From Methanohalophilus sp. (GTDB lineage Archaea; Halobacteriota; Methanosarcinia; Methanosarcinales; Methanosarcinaceae): DNA of 64,000 nucleotides. Position 1 is the first letter of the stretch; every line of letters starts with the position of its first letter. Below, one piece after another: positions 9,458-19,500 of the stretch. Position numbers and translations under genes: made by a program. The stretch is from assembly GCF_030156785.1 (NCBI RefSeq), contig NZ_JASGLW010000006.1, positions 51,650 through 115,649 on the forward strand, read 5' to 3'. The notes under the pieces are model-generated. The model searched no databases. It was not told where the DNA came from and saw only the letters and a program-made list of their open reading frames with translations.

Positions 9458-10676
9458 ATGAAACCTCTTCTCCTCAACACATCAGATATTCAAGGCGGTG
9501 CTGCAAGGGCAGCTTACAGGTTACATAAGGGACTGCAGCAAATTAATATTGACTCTAAGATGCTTGTACAACAAAAAAAGTGATGATCCATCTGTAATTG
9601 GTCCCAAATCTTATTTCGGCAATAAAATAGGTGGTTTCCGATACCATGTCGATAGATTGCCTCTTAAATTATATAGCAACTTAAAGGACACATTCTGGAG
9701 TTCCCAATGGCTTCCCCACAATATACATGGAAAAATTGACCATATAGCTCCGGATGTCGTACATCTTCATTGGATTTGTGGGGGTTTTGTTCCTGTTCAG
9801 GAAATCGCTAAAATAAAGCAACCTACTGTGTGGACTCTGCATGACATGTGGGCTTTTACCGGTGGTTGTCATTATAGTGGCAATTGTGATAAATATAAAT
9901 ATGAATGTGGTAGCTGCCCGGTGCTGGGTTCGGTGAAAGATGGGGATTTAAGCAACTGGGTCTGGAAGCGCAAAAAAGAATATTGGGCTGATCTAGATTT
10001 TACTGTTGTCACACCCAGTCGTTGGCTTGCAGATTGTGCACATTCCAGTTCTTTATTTGAGGATAAGAAAATAGAAGTGATCCCAAACGGCCTTGATCTT
10101 GAAAAATACAAACCGGTTTCAAAAGATGAAGCCAGAATGGCTTTAAATTTACCTTTGGATAAGAATCTTGTTCTTTTTGGGGCAATGAACTCCACGGGAG
10201 ATAAAAGAAAAGGTTTTCAATATTTAAGATCTGCAATCAATATGCTTTCGGAGAATTTAGATTTTGAAGCTATAGTATTCGGAAATGCAGGCGTAGGAGA
10301 TCAATTGGAAATTCCTGTTAATTATATGGGAAGATTGCCGGATAACATGTTAAATTCCATTTATTCTTCAGCTGATGTTTTTGTAGCTCCGTCGCTACAG
10401 GACAATTTGCCAAATACTGTTATGGAATCGCTTGCATGTGGAACTCCTTCGGTAGCTTTTAATATTGGCGGAATGTCGGATATGATCGTTCATAAACAAA
10501 ATGGATATCTGGCAAAACCATTCAATGTGGAGGATCTGGCGCAAGGTATAAAGTGGGTAGTTGAGCAGGCTCAAAGAAAGAAACACTTAAGTGCGTCTTC
10601 CAGAAAATATGTGGAAACTAATTATGAAATAAAGGCAATTGCTAAAAAATACTCTGATTTATATTCAATATTATGA
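9458..10676 (+). pseudogene. GT4-family glycosyltransferase with a poly-A frameshift
   Basis: The true start is ATG 9458 ([22 protein letters not shown]), which matches the N-terminus of the intact paralogue at 16924. That frame ends at TGA 9581-9583, after an A7 run at 9573-9579. The downstream frame (to 10676) carries the rest: [43 protein letters not shown] and the GT-B donor motif ESLACGTPSVAFNIGGMSDMI. Removing one A, or adding two, joins the frames without other loss. It is either a recently broken gene, a sequencing error or a phase-variable tract. An internal start at 9498 would miss the acceptor-domain strand. Confidence 0.82.
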
Positions 10677-10851
10677 CTAACATTGATTTGAAATAAACGT
10701 TCCACCTTAATGCTAAAGATGTTTGAGATTCCTAAACAATTTAAATGTATCCATGATTGATAGAATTCAAAAAATATTATTTATTTAAGATACATGAATC
10801 TCTTTTTTATGATCACAAATCAATTCTACTTCTTACTTTAACAAAAGAATA

Positions 10852-12513
10852 ATGGATTTAAAGAGGCCTATAATGAATCGAATCGTTTCTTTTTTGGTAA
10901 TGGTCAACACTAGCAATCTTTTAGAAAGAAAAAAGGATTTATTTCATAAACTACATAGCCAATTTCCAGTTAGTATCAAATCCTTTTATCTAGATAAATT
11001 CACTATTTTTTTAGCATATCATGGTGATCTCGATTCATTATTAACATGGGATCAGGATGAACTCCACTTCTGTCTAGGACAACCATGCAAAAATATTTTT
11101 GATGATTTCGTATTTAAAGATCGTTTTTTAAGGGTGTCCATTAAAAATGAAAATTCAGTAATTGAAAATGATTGGTTAGGTTCAATTCCTGTTTTTTATA
11201 ACTCTGATGATCAAATTGTTTCCAATCTTTCTTTGCTTACGCTTACAGATAAAAAAATAGATTATGAGGGCCTAACTAATTATTTTGAGTTTGGTTATTC
11301 AGTTTTTGAACATACTCCTTTTGAAAAAGTGAAATTCATGAGGTATTACTCCAAACTCATTTTTGATGAAAATGGAATTGATATATCATATAAAGACGAC
11401 TTAATTTCATTAGAACTATTGGACACAGAAACTGATGAAAATGAAGTCTTGAAAATGATAGAAGGGTACATTCATCATCATGAGGACCTTTATGGTGGAG
11501 ATGTGGTTCTTCCAATATCAGGGGGATACGATTCAAGATTACTTAATTATTTCATCAAAGATAAAAAAAGAATTCGATCTTTTACTTATGGTATCAGTAA
11601 AAAACAAGAAGAAAGTTTTGAAGTTGTCAAGGCCAAAAAGCTTTCGGAAATCCTTGGTACCAAATGGAGACAAATTGAATTAACTGAATTCCATAAATAT
11701 ATACCCGAATGGTATTCAATATATGGTTTTTCTACACATTTACATGGGATGTATCATATTGAGTTCTACAAAAGGATGATTGAAAATAATAAAATATCCA
11801 ATAATAGGTCTTTTCTAAGTGGTATTTTTGGAGATGTGTGGGCTGGTAGTATCAAATACAAAAAAATTAACTCTTTTAAAGATGTTTTTTATTTAGGTTA
11901 TTCACACGGGATGTGTTTGAACTCAAAATATTTTGTTAACACTAAAAATAAAACAATGAGTGATTTTTTTGATGAAACATCTGACAGACTTAACAATGAT
12001 AAATTCAAAACAATCGCCACTATTCGAATGAAAATAATACTAATTTCTTATCTTATAACTATCCCCGAATTCTTTGGGTTAAATCCATGGACTCCATTTT
12101 TGAATTTTGATATAGCTACATCGATGCTCAGAATCCCTGAAAATCGGAGAAAAGATCGTCTCTGGCAAAAGGATTTTTTTTCAGAGGTTGGTCTGGATTT
12201 GGAAAGTATGAATCTAAAATCAGTTAGATCTAATGACTTAAATTTTGAAGTATCTAAAAACACTAAATTTGAACCAATTAATGCTGAATTGATGGAAGAT
12301 TTTGTTGATTCAGATTATGTCAAGGAAATTAATTTACACCTCAAAAATTGTTGCAAATCCGATGACTTAAAACATTTGATTTTTATGATTTTTAATAATA
12401 AATATATTAGATTTGCATTGGGAAAAATTGGTTTAAAAGATGATTATTTAGAATACTTATCTGCTTATTATGTGATTAGGGCAGTGGAAATGGGGTTAGA
12501 ATATGAGTATTAA
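10852..12513 (+). CDS. asparagine-synthase-like ATP-pyrophosphatase
   Basis: About 550 residues. The C-terminal half has the PP-loop of asparagine synthetases (LPISGGYDSRLL, about residue 215 counted from ATG 10873) followed by RSFTYG and later LSGIFGDVWAG. The N-terminus resembles a degenerate glutaminase domain but lacks the Cys-2 nucleophile, so it should not hydrolyse glutamine. It could activate a carboxylate and join it to an amine in a capsule or glycan. ATG 10873 (MNRIVSFLV), preceded by AAAGAGG, is the better start. Its stop lies 11 bp inside the CapA-like gene, implying coupled translation. Confidence 0.75.
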   Translation: MDLKRPIMNRIVSFLVMVNTSNLLERKKDLFHKLHSQFPVSIKSFYLDKFTIFLAYHGDLDSLLTWDQDELHFCLGQPCKNIFDDFVFKDRFLRVSIKNENSVIENDWLGSIPVFYNSDDQIVSNLSLLTLTDKKIDYEGLTNYFEFGYSVFEHTPFEKVKFMRYYSKLIFDENGIDISYKDDLISLELLDTETDENEVLKMIEGYIHHHEDLYGGDVVLPISGGYDSRLLNYFIKDKKRIRSFTYGISKKQEESFEVVKAKKLSEILGTKWRQIELTEFHKYIPEWYSIYGFSTHLHGMYHIEFYKRMIENNKISNNRSFLSGIFGDVWAGSIKYKKINSFKDVFYLGYSHGMCLNSKYFVNTKNKTMSDFFDETSDRLNNDKFKTIATIRMKIILISYLITIPEFFGLNPWTPFLNFDIATSMLRIPENRRKDRLWQKDFFSEVGLDLESMNLKSVRSNDLNFEVSKNTKFEPINAELMEDFVDSDYVKEINLHLKNCCKSDDLKHLIFMIFNNKYIRFALGKIGLKDDYLEYLSAYYVIRAVEMGLEYEY

Positions 12514-13708
12514 GTTATTTTTTTGTGGAGATATAGTAATATCAGAAAAAAGAAATGAGTTCATATCGTCGGAAATGCTCGAGTTAATTCATGATTGTGA
12601 CCTTTCTGTATGCAATTTTGAAGCACCAATAAAATCGAACGGAAAAGCAATTCCAAAGGCTGGCCCTCATTTATTCCAATATGAAGGTGCCATAGCTTTG
12701 ATTAAAAAAAGTGGCTTCAATGTTTGTACGCTTGCTAATAATCATATTTATGACTATGGAGACAAGGGATTAAGGAAAACACTGGACGTTTTTGGGGAAA
12801 GTGGCTTAAAAACTATTGGTGCAGGGATGGATTTTGAATCTGCTTATGAACCTCTTATTCTGACTATAAAAGAAATCAAAATAGGTTTGATTTCTTTTTG
12901 TGAAGGAGAATTTGGAAGTTATCTTAAGAAAGAAAATCGAGGTGGGTATGCATATATAAATAATGTAATAGTTAATGGTATCGTTCAAAGGACAAAATTA
13001 CAAGTAGATTTTCTTATAATAATTGTACATGCAGGTGTTGAAGAAGTCCCTCTTCCATTACCTGAATGGAGAGAAAGGTATAGAAATTTGTGTGATCTGG
13101 GGGCAGATGTGATTATTGGACATCATCCTCATGTTCCTCAGGGTATTGAAGAATATAATAAGTCTTTTATTTTTTACAGTCTTGGTAATTTTTTTATGGA
13201 CTGGGGTAAATATCGCACAAAAAGTGATTATGGGTACAGTGTCATTTTGGAACTAAATTCAAATTCAATCAACTATAAAATAATTCCCCATAAAAAAAAG
13301 GATGGTAACATAAGTATTTGTGCTGACCAAAAATACCTTTCTTACCTTAAAAAACTTAATAGTTGGCTCGAACACGATTACAATATATTGTCAACTCAAC
13401 AATATATCTATCTCTATTATACCAGATATAGAAAATACTATAAAATCGGTTTAAATTCAATTGATGAAATTACGAATATTCTTCTAAATATGAAATCTAC
13501 AATTCAGCATGTGCTTTTGAGAAAGAACAAATCGATTGATAAAAATCTGTTGTTGTTGCATAATATTAGAATTGATTCACACCGTTTTTCAATGCAGGAA
13601 GCGTTAAGTCTATTACATGAAAAAAATTTCCATGGTAATTATTCGAAGTTTAATTCTATTATGGCAGAAACAGCCGAATTTTTGGAAGATGACAAAACCG
13701 ATGAGTAA
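12503..13708 (+). CDS. CapA-family metallophosphatase-like protein
   Basis: A 401-residue protein with the CapA/PgsA fold signatures: LFFCGDIVIS at the start, CNFEAPI, TLANNHIYDYGDKGL, VHAGVEEVPLPLPEWRERY, DVIIGHHPHVPQGIE and FYSLGNFFMD. The family takes part in bacterial poly-gamma-glutamate capsule formation and uses a calcineurin-like metal site (the Asp, Asn-His and His-His residues seen here). There is no signal peptide, so it appears cytoplasmic. The start overlaps the asparagine-synthase-like gene by 11 bp, and the two probably work on the same amide or peptide-type decoration. Residues after about 290 are not family-specific. Confidence 0.8.
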   Translation: MSIKLFFCGDIVISEKRNEFISSEMLELIHDCDLSVCNFEAPIKSNGKAIPKAGPHLFQYEGAIALIKKSGFNVCTLANNHIYDYGDKGLRKTLDVFGESGLKTIGAGMDFESAYEPLILTIKEIKIGLISFCEGEFGSYLKKENRGGYAYINNVIVNGIVQRTKLQVDFLIIIVHAGVEEVPLPLPEWRERYRNLCDLGADVIIGHHPHVPQGIEEYNKSFIFYSLGNFFMDWGKYRTKSDYGYSVILELNSNSINYKIIPHKKKDGNISICADQKYLSYLKKLNSWLEHDYNILSTQQYIYLYYTRYRKYYKIGLNSIDEITNILLNMKSTIQHVLLRKNKSIDKNLLLLHNIRIDSHRFSMQEALSLLHEKNFHGNYSKFNSIMAETAEFLEDDKTDE

Positions 13709-13745
13709 TATTCTATATGTGGATTTAATTTAAACTAAAACCTTG

Positions 13746-15005
13746 ATGAAGACAATAATCAATAAAAGTAATATTATCTTTGATAAACTATTATTATTTG
13801 GTAGGATGGTTAGGTTGAATTCTAATTATGTGTATAATAAAATATTAATTTATTCCCCAAATATGGGGGGGCATAGGCAGGTTTATTGTAATGTAATTAC
13901 CCATTGGGCACTCGAATCTGAATTGGATGTTTTACTTTATGTTGGAAACGATTGGTGCAAAGGTGAAAACATTTGTGAACAAGTTTCACCATATATTGAT
14001 ATGTATAGTAACAGTCCAAATGTGTCTATACTTGATGGGATTCAAAAATCACCGTTTATGAGCGATTCTGAATATTTGCTAATACTGGAAAAGAGCCTAA
14101 ATCCAGATCTGATTTTTGTAATAAGTGGGGATGAATTCAATAATTCCTTGTACTCTGTTTTTAAGGATCTAATCAGATTTAAAAAACATTTTTCGAAATG
14201 GGTTGGGATTTTCATTTCTTGTTGGTGCTACCCAAATTCAGCTAATTGGTTAAAACAAAATATACTAAAAATCATCTTGAAGCGAAAAGTAAAACATTTT
14301 GATGTTCATTTTTGGTTGGATGAATATTTTGCAAACAGTAGTTCTTTTAAAAAAGCAATATGGTTACCTGACATATCTAAAAGCTTTAATCTCGATGGAA
14401 ATTATTTAGATGACAAGTCAGATTTATTATGTTCACAAATTGATAACTTTTTGATGAACAATAAAGGAAGAGAAGTATTACTTTTTTTTGGAAGAGATTT
14501 CAATCGTAAAGGGTTTGATTTTCTTGTAGAGTTAGCATTAAATGATGAGAACTTTGTAGTCTTAAGAACCGGTGAATCGCTCAAAAGTGATGAAAATCGA
14601 AAACTTATGGAAAAAATGGCTGTATTAGAAAATGATGGTCGTCTTCTAAATATTAATCAATTCATTAAAAGTCCTACTGTAATTGAAAGAATATTTAATG
14701 CAACTAATTTTATCCCACTTCCTTATAGAGATCACTACAGTTCAAGCGGTGTGATGCTTCAGGCGATGGAATTCAATAAACCTGTAATTGTTCCAGACAT
14801 TGGTCTTATGGGAAAGAGAGTAATTGATAACAATATAGGTTTGACATATAAGCACAAAGATTTTGTTGATTTCAAAAAAGCTGTATATGAAATGCAGGCA
14901 ACTTATAGTAAGTATATAAACAACATCAACCATTTTTATGCACGATTTCGTAAAGAAAACATATTTAGTTATTTAGATTTGATGATCAACGATGATACTT
15001 ATTAA
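13746..15005 (+). CDS. glycosyltransferase, GT-B fold (GT4/GT1-like)
   Basis: About 419 residues. The C-terminal half shows a GT-B nucleotide-sugar domain (EVLLFFGRDFNRKGFDFLVELA, then a YSSSGVMLQAMEFNKPVIVPDIGLMGKRV donor loop). The N-terminal half opens with LIYSPNMGGHRQVYCNVI, an acceptor-domain glycine motif. It acts in the cytoplasm and is part of the very A/T-rich 10.8-15 kb block. ATG 13746 is preferred to the TTG at 13743. The substrate is unknown. Confidence 0.78.
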   Translation: MKTIINKSNIIFDKLLLFGRMVRLNSNYVYNKILIYSPNMGGHRQVYCNVITHWALESELDVLLYVGNDWCKGENICEQVSPYIDMYSNSPNVSILDGIQKSPFMSDSEYLLILEKSLNPDLIFVISGDEFNNSLYSVFKDLIRFKKHFSKWVGIFISCWCYPNSANWLKQNILKIILKRKVKHFDVHFWLDEYFANSSSFKKAIWLPDISKSFNLDGNYLDDKSDLLCSQIDNFLMNNKGREVLLFFGRDFNRKGFDFLVELALNDENFVVLRTGESLKSDENRKLMEKMAVLENDGRLLNINQFIKSPTVIERIFNATNFIPLPYRDHYSSSGVMLQAMEFNKPVIVPDIGLMGKRVIDNNIGLTYKHKDFVDFKKAVYEMQATYSKYINNINHFYARFRKENIFSYLDLMINDDTY

Positions 15006-15037
15006 TTCCTGTTGTCTATGATTAAAAGGAAGTCGAC

Positions 15038-15949
15038 ATGAAACTTGCTCCAATAGCCTTATTTGTGTACAATCGACCGGACCATACCCGCAGGACTCTT
15101 GAAAGCCTGATGGCAAATCCCGAATTTGAAGATAGTTCCCTTTACGTTTTCTGTGACGGGGCAAAGGGTGAAAAAGATAGGGATTCCGTTGAAAAAACGC
15201 GAGAATTGATTCACTCTTATGAACTGAAAAATGTCATACTAATTGAAAATGAGCACAATAAAGGCTTGGCAAAATCAATTGTAGATGGTGTGAATTATGT
15301 GTTGCAAAGTCATGATCGTATAATTGTTCTGGAAGATGATTGCGTTCCCTGTCCTGATTTTCTGCATTTCATGAATACCTGTCTTTCTTATTATGAATCA
15401 GAGGAAAAGGTCATGAATGTAAGTGGCTATGCACCACCCATTAAAATTCCGGAAGATTATGCTTATGATATATATTTTTCATATCGTTTTTCATCGTGGG
15501 GCTGGGGTACTTGGAGAAGGGCATGGAAGCATTATTCCAATAACCCTGGAATTTTACGAACAATTGAAAGTTCAAGATACTTAAAGAAAAAAGTAGATCG
15601 TGCAGGGTTGGACTTATATCCAATGCTAAGGAGGCAAGTTTATGGCAAACTCAATTCATGGGCTATTTATTGGGCCATAAATATAATCGTGGAAGATGGA
15701 TTGTCCATCAATCCTGTAAGGTCCAGAATAATGAACATAGGGCATGATGGTAGTGGCACTCATTGTTCTTCGGATTCAAAATATAATGTTAAAATTAACA
15801 AAGAAAAGACTGGGGTTTTTTCATTTCCTGAAAAGATTATCCCGGATGAAAAAATTGTAAAAGCCTACAATGATTTCCATTCAGGAACTTTGTTCAAAAA
15901 GATATTATATATTTGCTATCATAAATTAGGGAAATATATTAATATTTAA
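15038..15949 (+). CDS. sugar transferase of the GT2-like fold, paralogue of 8417-9328
   Basis: A 303-residue protein of the same length and motif order as the minus-strand gene at 8417: LAPIALFVYNRPDHTRRTLESL, VLEDDCVPCPDFLHFM (metal and nucleotide-sugar acidic site), FSSWGWGTWRRAW and NIGHDGSGTHC. It has a strong ribosome binding site (AAAGGAAG) before ATG 15038. The two copies each neighbour a GT4 paralogue and an FkbM-type gene, which points to duplication of a module. Confidence 0.87.
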   Translation: MKLAPIALFVYNRPDHTRRTLESLMANPEFEDSSLYVFCDGAKGEKDRDSVEKTRELIHSYELKNVILIENEHNKGLAKSIVDGVNYVLQSHDRIIVLEDDCVPCPDFLHFMNTCLSYYESEEKVMNVSGYAPPIKIPEDYAYDIYFSYRFSSWGWGTWRRAWKHYSNNPGILRTIESSRYLKKKVDRAGLDLYPMLRRQVYGKLNSWAIYWAINIIVEDGLSINPVRSRIMNIGHDGSGTHCSSDSKYNVKINKEKTGVFSFPEKIIPDEKIVKAYNDFHSGTLFKKILYICYHKLGKYINI

Positions 15950-16030
15950 TTAAATGAAATTATCAAGAATTGCAGTATGTGCATGTAAGTTCTCTCAAAT
16001 ATTTCTTGTAAATTCAATGATTATTCTATA

Positions 16031-16723
16031 TTAATCACATTTTATAAACGAAAATTCTTGTTTATTGTCAGATATATAGCTGATTTTGTATGAATGTTCG
16101 ATCAGTTTGTTGATAATATCGAATGTGTCATCTAATTTAAAGGGATAAAAACGATGATGGAACTCGATTAATATTTGCTAGGGGTATATATTTTTATAAA
16201 GCATATCAGGTATGACTTCATATTCTGCACCCTCAATATCCATTTTTAAAATATCTATATTTTTATGGCCTAATTGGGCCATTATGTTATCAATTGTTTC
16301 AACCTTTACTTTGATGGGCTTACTGGAATTGTTGCTCTTTTCTATTAACGAACATGATACATGGTTTGTGTTTTTTGGAGGAAAAAAATCTACCATTCCA
16401 TTTATTGAAGCAACTCCTATAGGGTGAAGAATAAATTGCTCTAGATTTTTGTTTTTTACAAATTCAATTGCTTTCGGTGTAGGATCAAATCCATGAACAT
16501 TTACATTTTTGTTTTTAATCAATGCTTCATCCCAAGAAACATCTTCCCCTATCCCCATAGAATAAATCACGCTTTGGCTATCAATGTTTTCTGGACAAAA
16601 GGCCCAACCTCCATATTTAGATCCCAAATATTCTATCTCGCAATTAGCCATATTTTTTCTATACTCTTTAAATTTGATAATTTCGTTTATTTTTAAAATT
16701 ATGTTGTTAAACAATCCACTCAT
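16031..16723 (-). CDS. FkbM-type methyltransferase with an in-frame UAG codon
   Basis: Reading from ATG 16723 gives 181 codons to TAG at 16178-16180; the same frame then continues 48 codons (QILIEFHHRFYPFKLDD to FSFIKCD) to TAA at 16031-16033. FkbM motifs are VNVHGFDPTPKAIEFV (SAM site), DILKMDIEGAEYEVI and, only after the UAG, ILIEFHHRF, a normal part of the family. The complete product would be 230 residues, a usual length. The UAG stands where P-K-Q is expected, so it may be AAG mutated to TAG or a codon read as pyrrolysine, which this archaeal family can do. The start has a GAGGTA site. Confidence 0.75.
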
Positions 16724-16923
16724 TATTTACCTCGAGATATATTTATACAATGTTATTGAATTAATATGTAGTGTTGATTAAATTCCTATGTATATGGTAA
16801 TCACTCAACCTAAAAGTAATTTAGAATGCTTCATGTGTGCTTGGTTGGCATAAGTTTAACCCAATAATTATATATCATTTTATAAGTTGATATGATATAC
16901 AGTTACTAAAAAGTTTGTGAATT

Positions 16924-18174
16924 ATGAAACCTCTTCTTATCAGTACATCAGACCTTCATGGCGGTGCAGCCAGAGCAGCTTACAGACTACATCAGGGACT
17001 TCAGCAAATTGATGTTCCATCGAAAATGCTGGTGCAGAAAAAGACGAGTACTGATAATTCTGTAATAGGTCCAAAGTCAAATTTAAAAGGTCCAAGGGCA
17101 TCGAGCTGGAATGCAATGTCTGTCATACGTTACATATTGGATCGCTTGCCTCTGGCATATTATGATTTTCATAACTTTAAGGAAATGGACTGGAGCCCCC
17201 AGTGGCTTCCCAATAATATACACAAGAATATTAACAAGCTGGATCCTGATGTTGTGAATCTTCATTGGGTGTGCCAAGGATTTATACCTGTTCAGGAAAT
17301 TGCTAAAATAAAGCAACCTCTTGTGTGGACTCTCCATGACATGTGGGCTTTTACTGGCGGGTGTCACTATAATGGTACATGCGATAGATACAAAGACCTA
17401 TGTGGTAGTTGCCCTCAGCTGGATTCCGACAGAGAGGGAGATTTGAGCAGGTGGGTATGGGGCCGCAAAAAGAAATATTGGGATGATCTGGATTTCACCG
17501 TTGTTACACCCAGCAATTGGCTTGCAGATTGTGCACGGTCCAGTTCATTATTTAAGAATAAAAGAATAGAAGTAATCCCAAACGGGATTGATCTTCAGAA
17601 ATACAAACCAGTTGCTAAGGAAGAAGCAAGAAAAGACTTAAATCTTCCGATGGATAAGAATTTGATTCTTTTTGGGGCGATGAACTCTACGAATGATACA
17701 AGGAAAGGTTTCCATTATCTGAAATCTGCAACAAGTATGCTATCCGAAGATTTGGAATTCGAAGGTATTGTATTTGGAAACGCAGGCAAAGGTGACCAAT
17801 TGGATATTCCAATCAACTATTTAGGACGATTACCAGATGATCTGTTAAATTCTGTATATTCGGCAGCCGATGTATTTGTAGCTCCTTCTGTACAGGACAA
17901 CTTGCCAAATACCGTTATGGAAGCTCTGGCATGTGGTACTCCCTGTGTAGTTTTTGATGTTGGTGGCATGTCAGATATGATTGTTCACCAAGATAATGGT
18001 TATTTGGCCAAACCATTTGATGTGGATGACCTTGTAAGAGGTTTGGAGTGGGTCGTTGGAAATGACCAAAGAAAACAATACTTAAGCGAATCTTCCAGAA
18101 AATATGTTGAAGATAATTTCGAACTAACTCATATTGCCCGAAAATATACAGATTTATATTCTGAAATATTTTAA
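16924..18174 (+). CDS. GT4-family glycosyltransferase
   Basis: An intact 416-residue GT-B enzyme, the full-length paralogue of the broken gene at 9458. Motifs in order are [20 protein letters not shown] (acceptor-side glycine loop), [44 protein letters not shown] and [21 protein letters not shown] (the donor-binding E-x7-E region). A cysteine cluster ([17 protein letters not shown]) may bind metal or be structural. It is followed after 19 bp by fcl on the same strand. The promoter region is shared with the divergent FkbM gene; an A/T box (taattatatatcatttt) lies near 16864. Confidence 0.9.
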   Translation: MKPLLISTSDLHGGAARAAYRLHQGLQQIDVPSKMLVQKKTSTDNSVIGPKSNLKGPRASSWNAMSVIRYILDRLPLAYYDFHNFKEMDWSPQWLPNNIHKNINKLDPDVVNLHWVCQGFIPVQEIAKIKQPLVWTLHDMWAFTGGCHYNGTCDRYKDLCGSCPQLDSDREGDLSRWVWGRKKKYWDDLDFTVVTPSNWLADCARSSSLFKNKRIEVIPNGIDLQKYKPVAKEEARKDLNLPMDKNLILFGAMNSTNDTRKGFHYLKSATSMLSEDLEFEGIVFGNAGKGDQLDIPINYLGRLPDDLLNSVYSAADVFVAPSVQDNLPNTVMEALACGTPCVVFDVGGMSDMIVHQDNGYLAKPFDVDDLVRGLEWVVGNDQRKQYLSESSRKYVEDNFELTHIARKYTDLYSEIF

Positions 18175-18193
18175 ATATTCCCGGGGATTTTCA

Positions 18194-19039
18194 ATGGATA
18201 AAACTGATAAGATTTACATAGCAGGCCACCGCGGCATGGTCGGTTCAGCAATTTGTCGTAATTTAAGATCAAAAGGTTATACGGATCTCATAACCCGCAC
18301 CCACAGCGAGCTCGACCTCACCAATCAACAAGCTGTCAATGAATTCTTCAAATCAGAAAAACCAGAATACGTCTTCCTCGCAGCAGCTAAAGTAGGCGGC
18401 ATTCTTGCAAACAGCACTTATCCTGCAGAGTTTATCTACGACAACCTGATGATTGAGGCAAACGTCATCCATGCTGCATACACCTATGGTATTAAAAAGC
18501 TTCTTTTTCTTGGTTCTTCTTGCATCTATCCCAAGTTTGCACCACAGCCTCTGAAAGAAGAATACCTGCTTACCGGAGAACTGGAACCCACCAATGAGGC
18601 ATATGCAATTGCAAAGATTGCAGGGATACGTTTATGCAAACACTACAACCAGCAGTATGGGACAAACTTCATCTCGGTAATGCCTACAAACCTCTATGGG
18701 CCTAATGACAATTTTGATCTTGAGACTTCTCACGTAATGCCTGCCCTTATTCGCAAGTTCCATGAAGCAAAAATAAATAATGAGCCAGAAGTTACCATCT
18801 GGGGAAGTGGTTCTCCTAAACGCGAATTCCTCCACGTGGATGATATGGCTGACGCCTGTATTTATCTGATGGAAAATTATGATTATCAGGATATTGGCGA
18901 ATTTGTAAACATTGGTACAGGAAAAGATCTTTCCATCAAGGAACTTGCAGAACTGATAAAGGATGTGGTGGGACGTGATACTGTGCCAGATTACATCCAG
19001 AAAACCTGCAGACAATTGTGCTGTCTATGTTTCAGATAG
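18194..19039 (+). pseudogene. fcl: GDP-L-fucose synthase, 3'-truncated
   Basis: From ATG 18194 ([20 protein letters not shown]) the protein follows Fcl closely: [42 protein letters not shown], the catalytic [17 protein letters not shown] and [14 protein letters not shown]. After [13 protein letters not shown], homology ends and an unrelated tail of about 20 residues leads to a stop. About 50 C-terminal residues, including the usual KPDGTPRKLLD segment, are missing. The junction near 18975 joins it to a fragment of a PemK/MazF-type toxin gene. The enzyme is probably inactive, unless the C-terminal lobe is dispensable here. Confidence 0.85.
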
Positions 19040-19193
19040 CGATTTATTTGAAGGCTCACTTCGCCAGGGTAGCTGGGTTCGGGTGAACAAAATATTCACA
19101 ATGGACTCCAGCAATGTCCTTAAAATAATTGGAAATGTTCATTTGTACAAACAAAAAGAAATTCAGAATGATTTATTGAAACTTTTCCTGTAA
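18978..19193 (+). pseudogene. C-terminal fragment of a PemK/MazF-type toxin
   Basis: In the frame after the truncated fcl, codons read [32 protein letters not shown] and then VLKIIGNVHLYKQKEI to a TAA at 19191-19193. The pattern SWVRVNKIFTMD, followed by a short helix, is typical of the PemK/MazF C-terminus. The first half of the toxin and any antitoxin are absent. It is a recombination remnant. I know the family from motif resemblance only. Confidence 0.6.
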
Positions 19194-19290
19194 GTCTTTA
19201 TCTTCCAGACCAATCAGAATCACTCTTTCTCCCTCTGTGACTTCCCGCATCCGGGGAGTAAAAACGGCCCAATCAACAAATTTACGGAAC
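19185..19290 (-). pseudogene. C-terminal fragment of a DUF234 archaeal ATPase (copy 1)
   Basis: The minus strand reads FTPRMREVTEGERVILIGLED, nearly the same as FTSRMREIAEEEKVILIGLAD in the larger fragment at 27957-28250. Only the last 35 or so residues remain. It overlaps the end of the toxin fragment and is unrelated to the flanking genes. It has no start codon of its own. Confidence 0.6.
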
Positions 19291-19338
19291 ATGTTTCTTA
19301 TGATTGTGTTTCGTATATTGATAATGGTACTGATGGTA

Positions 19339-19366
19339 ACCCCCCTCCCTTACGAAAGGGGCTTCC
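19339..19366 (-). repeat. IS605-type end hairpin, solitary copy 1
   Basis: The sequence cccccctcccttacgaaagg plus ggctt is a G/C-rich hairpin that matches the one at the end of the TnpB remnant (26791-26834). No transposase is attached. It lies in the 307-bp gap before the DUF4870 gene, which I otherwise cannot explain. Confidence 0.5.
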
Positions 19367-19500
19367 TGTTTCTTCTCTTTTCCTAACGGACACAGGTCCA
19401 CAGGCATCCGGATAAACTGTCATATTTGCTGTAGCACTGACCGCGGGTGCAGTGCTAATTATAAAAAGGAAGGGGTGAAGCATTCCAAACGCGGAAACAC

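Noticed and set aside
19298..19483. A minus-strand frame of 61 codons between the toxin fragment and the DUF4870 gene
   Set aside because: Composition is not protein-like across the hairpin at 19339 and there is no start signal.
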